Assembly: GCA_964445115.1 (NCBI GenBank)
Contig: CAYUJU010000083.1
Span: 1 to 6,431 of the forward strand
Length of the DNA: 6,431 nt
Source of the DNA: CAIJXJ01 sp964445115
Lineage (GTDB): Bacteria > Pseudomonadota > Gammaproteobacteria > Burkholderiales > Methylophilaceae
Direction: 5' to 3'
Made by a program: the position numbers and the translations under genes
Shown here: positions 3,747 through 6,431 of the stretch, one piece after another
How positions within the stretch are numbered: position 1 is the first letter of the stretch
Layout: each line of letters begins with the position of its first letter
Notes under the pieces: generated by a model
Told to the model about the DNA's origin: nothing
Database searches by the model: none
What the model saw: only the letters and a program-made list of their open reading frames with translations

Positions 3747-6431
3747 ATGAATGGAAGAAAATGGGTTAGCCTTGCGATGTTGTTTGCCGCGTTGTTGAGC
3801 GTTTGGCCGGTGGGGACCATCCGGGCCGAGGATCCCCCGCCAGCCGGCCTTAACTCTCAGCCACCGCCACCCGCTGCAGCGGGGAGTATCACGCTTTATA
3901 AATTCAATGACTTGAATGCCAACGGTGGGTGGGATGGCGATGAGCCAGCTATAGAAGGCTGGACCATGCGTCTTTATCGTTGGGCCGACGACGGCCTGCA
4001 GCTGGTGGGTGAGATGGGCACCGGCCCGGATGGCAAAGCCACTTTCACCGAGTTAGCGTCTGGCCGCTATAAGGCCTGGGAAGAGGCCCGCGAGTGCTGG
4101 ACGCCGACCACCCCCTCCGGTTTGACCGCCTGGGAGGGCGGCTATTACACGGTTGTGGACCTGGGTGATAAAGACCAGCTCACCCTTGTCTTTGGCAATC
4201 ACGATACTTGTGAGCCGCCGCCTACCCCAGAACCGGGCAGCATTACCGTCCACAAATTCAACGATCTTAACGCCGACGGCGTTCAGGATCCTAACGAGCC
4301 TCCCATTGAGGGTTGGCGGATGCGCATTTATCGCTGGGCCGATGATGGGCTGCAGCTGGTCGCCGAGGCGCCAACCGGGGCGGATGGCAGTGTGACGTTT
4401 ACCGGCCTGGAGCCGGGCCGCTATAAGGTTTGGGAAGAGGTCCGCGAGTGCTGGGAGCCGACATTGCCCTTGACCGGCACTTACTGGGAAGCCGGTTATT
4501 ACGTCGTAGTTTATCTCGATCCGGGGCAACAGCTGAGTGTGGTCTTTGGCAATACTTACATTTGCACTACTCCGCCACCGCAGCCCTGCATTGATTTGGA
4601 AAAGAGTGGCCCTGAAACGTTAGACGGACCTGGCGGCCAGATTACCTACCACTTCTGGGTGCGGAACTGCGGCGATGTTGCCCTGACTGAAGCGCTGGTC
4701 TACGATCCACACTTCGGTGAGACCCCGCTCTGGAGCGGCGTGTTACAACCGGGCGAGGGGCACGAGTTTGATCAGGTCTACACGTTGCCTGCCGATTTCT
4801 GCGGCGAATTCCCCAATCAAGCCTGGGCCATCGGCCGCCTGACTGGCTACGCTGAGGTGCGGGACGACGATACCTGGAACGTGACTGTCCACTGTAAGCC
4901 AACGCCGCAGCCCTGCATTGATTTGGAAAAGAGCGGCCCTGAAACGTTAGACGGGCCTGGCGGCCAGATTACCTACCACTTCTGGGTGCGGAACTGCGGC
5001 AATGTCGCCCTGACCGAAGCGCTGGTCTACGATCCGCACTTCGGTGAGCCCCCGCTCTGGAGCGGCGTGTTGCAACCGGGCGAGGGGCACGAGTTTGATC
5101 AGGTCTACACGTTGCCTGCCGATTTCTGCGGCGAATTCCCCAATCAAGCCTGGGCCATCGGCCGCCTGACTGGCTACGCTGAGGTGCGGGACGACGATAC
5201 CTGGAACGTGACCGTCCACTGCCAGCCAACGCCGCAGCCCTCCATTACGGTGGAAAAATATGTCTCAGTGGATAATGGTGTCACCTGGTTGGAAGCCGAT
5301 ACGCCGACCGGGCCCGAAGTGCAGGCCGGCAGTCAGACGGTCCGCTTCCGCTTTGTCGTGACCAACAACGGCGATGTTGCGCTGAGCAATGTCACGCTAC
5401 AAGATTCCGATTTTGACCTGAGCAGCTGTGCTGTGGTCTCGCCGCTGGCTCCAGCAGCGTCCTTTGAATGTGTCATCGGCCCCCTGGCAGCTGTGTTGGG
5501 ACAACACGCCGATACGGCGACCGCAGCTGGCGAGTACGAAGGCCGGCCATACACCGCTCAGGATGACGCTTACTATCTTGGTACTCCGCAACCGCCGGTA
5601 CCTACCACGTTGACGCTCCTGCCCGACTCGGCGACGAATGTGCTGCCGGCTGACCTCTCTCACGAGTTCGTGGCTACTGTGTTGGATCAGAACGGCAACC
5701 CGTTGAGCGGTATCTGGGTCAGTTTCTCCACCGATTTTGGGTATTTCACCAGCCTGGGCGGGCCGACCTACCTGGTGGTACAGACGGATGCCAACGGCCA
5801 GGCCGCAGTGATGATTTACTCCAACGTGCCGGGGACGGCTACCATCCGGGCCTGGGTGGATGACGGGGATGGCGTTTATACGGTGGGTGAGTTGACCGAC
5901 GAGCCTTCCATCAAAGAGTGGGTGGGCGAGGGGCCGACCGACCTGGCGGTGACCAAGACCGCCGTGCCCTCGTTGAGTCGCGTTTACGCCTGGAACCTTA
6001 TTAACGTGGCCGATCCGCTGGTGCTGGAACTGCCGCGCGGCTATAGCCGGCCGGTCACTTACACCATCATGGCCGCGCGTTCGGTGGCTAACGATGTCTA
6101 TGCGTTAGCGGGGACGATTAGCGCCCAAAATACCGGCGTGAACGCCGCCCATATTGTGCAGGTGGTGGATGCGCTGGAGTACCAGCGGGACGGCGTCTGG
6201 ACAGAACTGAGCCGCGTCACCGTGAGCGGGGAAACCTGGGTTGCTGTTGGTGCGACAGGGAACTGGCCCTACAACTTCAATTTCACACCGGTGGCTGGCG
6301 CGACGGCTTATCGGAACGTGGCCTACGTGACGCTGGCCAACTACGCGGACGGTCAGCATCTATTCACCGACACGCGATCTTTTGAACTGCCCACGACACC
6401 CACGGCTGAGACGGATGAGTGCGCCCGGGTA
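3747..6431 (+). CDS. Large secreted multidomain repeat protein, 3' end beyond the window
   Basis: The frame is open for 895 codons to the last base with no stop, so the protein is incomplete. Residues 1-27 form a signal peptide: basic start NGRK, hydrophobic core and probable cleavage after IRA, followed by a Pro-rich stretch. Two SdrD-B-like beta domains follow (47-164, 165-280), each with an EF-hand-like loop (55-66, 173-184). Next come two almost identical 109-residue units (281-389, 390-498) and a third, diverged unit (499 to about 615); all share a pattern like DUF11 domains, for example NCGDVALTEALVYD and NNGDVALSNVTLQD. A Big_1-like bacterial Ig domain covers about 616-730 (VLDQNGNPLSGIWVSFS, TDANGQAAV). 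The rest, from about 731, starts TDLAVTKTAVPSLSRVYAW and belongs to no family I can name. Linkers are PTPEP and PTPQP types. I infer an exported surface or matrix protein. No enzyme motif, sorting signal or anchor is visible, and an anchor would lie beyond the window. Confidence 0.9.
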   Translation, partial: MNGRKWVSLAMLFAALLSVWPVGTIRAEDPPPAGLNSQPPPPAAAGSITLYKFNDLNANGGWDGDEPAIEGWTMRLYRWADDGLQLVGEMGTGPDGKATFTELASGRYKAWEEARECWTPTTPSGLTAWEGGYYTVVDLGDKDQLTLVFGNHDTCEPPPTPEPGSITVHKFNDLNADGVQDPNEPPIEGWRMRIYRWADDGLQLVAEAPTGADGSVTFTGLEPGRYKVWEEVRECWEPTLPLTGTYWEAGYYVVVYLDPGQQLSVVFGNTYICTTPPPQPCIDLEKSGPETLDGPGGQITYHFWVRNCGDVALTEALVYDPHFGETPLWSGVLQPGEGHEFDQVYTLPADFCGEFPNQAWAIGRLTGYAEVRDDDTWNVTVHCKPTPQPCIDLEKSGPETLDGPGGQITYHFWVRNCGNVALTEALVYDPHFGEPPLWSGVLQPGEGHEFDQVYTLPADFCGEFPNQAWAIGRLTGYAEVRDDDTWNVTVHCQPTPQPSITVEKYVSVDNGVTWLEADTPTGPEVQAGSQTVRFRFVVTNNGDVALSNVTLQDSDFDLSSCAVVSPLAPAASFECVIGPLAAVLGQHADTATAAGEYEGRPYTAQDDAYYLGTPQPPVPTTLTLLPDSATNVLPADLSHEFVATVLDQNGNPLSGIWVSFSTDFGYFTSLGGPTYLVVQTDANGQAAVMIYSNVPGTATIRAWVDDGDGVYTVGELTDEPSIKEWVGEGPTDLAVTKTAVPSLSRVYAWNLINVADPLVLELPRGYSRPVTYTIMAARSVANDVYALAGTISAQNTGVNAAHIVQVVDALEYQRDGVWTELSRVTVSGETWVAVGATGNWPYNFNFTPVAGATAYRNVAYVTLANYADGQHLFTDTRSFELPTTPTAETDECARV
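3885..4238 (+). repeat. SdrD-B-like domain repeat, copy 1
   Basis: This stretch encodes residues 47-164 of the secreted protein and matches the next copy at about two thirds of amino-acid positions. Shared anchors are KFNDLNA, the run YRWADDGLQLV, GRYK, RECW and VFGN. The loop DLNANGGWDGDE (55-66) has the spacing of an EF-hand loop. It carries two Cys (117, 155). The copies are clearly diverged at DNA level, so this duplication is older than the 327-bp one downstream. Confidence 0.8.
4239..4586 (+). repeat. SdrD-B-like domain repeat, copy 2
   Basis: This stretch encodes residues 165-280. Its loop DLNADGVQDPNE (173-184) fits the EF-hand pattern better than copy 1, with Asp, Asn and Asp at positions 1, 3 and 5, Gly at 6 and Glu at 12. 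It carries Cys235 and Cys273 in the same places as copy 1. The domain ends in a Pro-rich linker (TTPPPQP) leading into the next repeat class. Confidence 0.8.
4587..4913 (+). repeat. 327-bp tandem unit, copy 1 (DUF11-like domain)
   Basis: This unit encodes residues 281-389, from CIDLEKSG to KPTPQP, and directly abuts copy 2 with no spacer. The two copies agree at 316 of 327 positions by my hand alignment. Eight differences are silent and three change a residue (Asp to Asn, Thr to Pro, Lys to Gln, copy 1 to copy 2). Four Cys fall at unit positions 1, 28, 72 and 103. Confidence 0.92.
4914..5240 (+). repeat. 327-bp tandem unit, copy 2 (DUF11-like domain)
   Basis: This unit encodes residues 390-498, from CIDLEKSG to QPTPQP. 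It is identical to copy 1 across 140 bp (5073-5212 here, 4746-4885 there). Ten of the eleven differences put G or C in this copy where copy 1 has A or T. Homology continues beyond its end: the next unit starts with SITVEK in place of CIDLEK and has the same fold pattern, but is diverged. Confidence 0.92.

Noticed and set aside
3719..3769. Short upstream frame of 16 codons overlapping the secreted-protein start
   Set aside because: It has no ribosome binding site of its own, and GGAGG lies inside it at the proper distance for ATG 3747. It could be a leader peptide, but nothing supports that.
4642..5229. Two similar minus-strand reading frames of 86 codons (4642-4902 and 4969-5229)
   Set aside because: They are antisense shadows of the duplicated 327-bp units and resemble each other only because the plus-strand repeat does. 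They have no ribosome binding site or recognisable product.
4587..5240. Possible CRISPR array or mobile-element terminal repeats
   Set aside because: The units are 327 bp long, abut directly, lie in one open reading frame and encode a protein domain; there are no short repeats with unique spacers and no transposase.

Overview
The window is moderately GC-rich bacterial DNA with three plus-strand genes: a complete membrane sensor histidine kinase, a complete small HAD-family phosphatase, and the first 895 codons of a large secreted multidomain protein that runs off the right edge. I infer a member of the Chloroflexota, probably Anaerolineae-like. The clues are the 'GAF-GAF-HisKA-HATPase' kinase with a long GKTKFKGGGPGLGL ATP-lid, and the secreted protein made of SdrD-B-like, DUF11-like and Big_1-like domains joined by PTPQP linkers. 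This placement rests on family resemblance only, not on a marker gene.

Layout. Positions 1-350 hold no gene I can support, but contain a good sigma-70-type promoter (TTGCCA, 17 bp, TATCAT) about 45 bp before the kinase start. The kinase (351-2792) has six predicted membrane segments, a signalling helix, two GAF domains and an intact transmitter. The HAD hydrolase (2818-3489) follows 25 bp later on the same strand and is probably co-transcribed. Positions 3490-3746 are strikingly AT-rich and carry a near-consensus promoter (TTGACC, 17 bp, TATAAT), a roughly 100-nt leader with an imperfect inverted repeat, and a strong GGAGG ribosome binding site. The secreted protein starts at 3747 and is still open at 6431.

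How they fit together. The kinase and phosphatase look like one transcription unit. No response regulator is visible, so the kinase's partner must be elsewhere or outside the window. The secreted protein has its own promoter and no evident functional link to the other two; adjacency is the only connection.

The most notable structure is inside the secreted protein. Two SdrD-B-like domains with EF-hand-like loops are followed by two exactly abutting 327-bp units that differ at only 11 positions. The differences are unevenly spread, with one uninterrupted 140-bp identical block. A third, diverged unit of the same fold follows, then a Big_1-like domain and a C-terminal domain I cannot name. I saw no tRNA, rRNA, CRISPR array, transposase, phage gene or defence system. 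I do not think the window holds a new multi-gene system; its interest lies in the modular exoprotein and its regulatory region.
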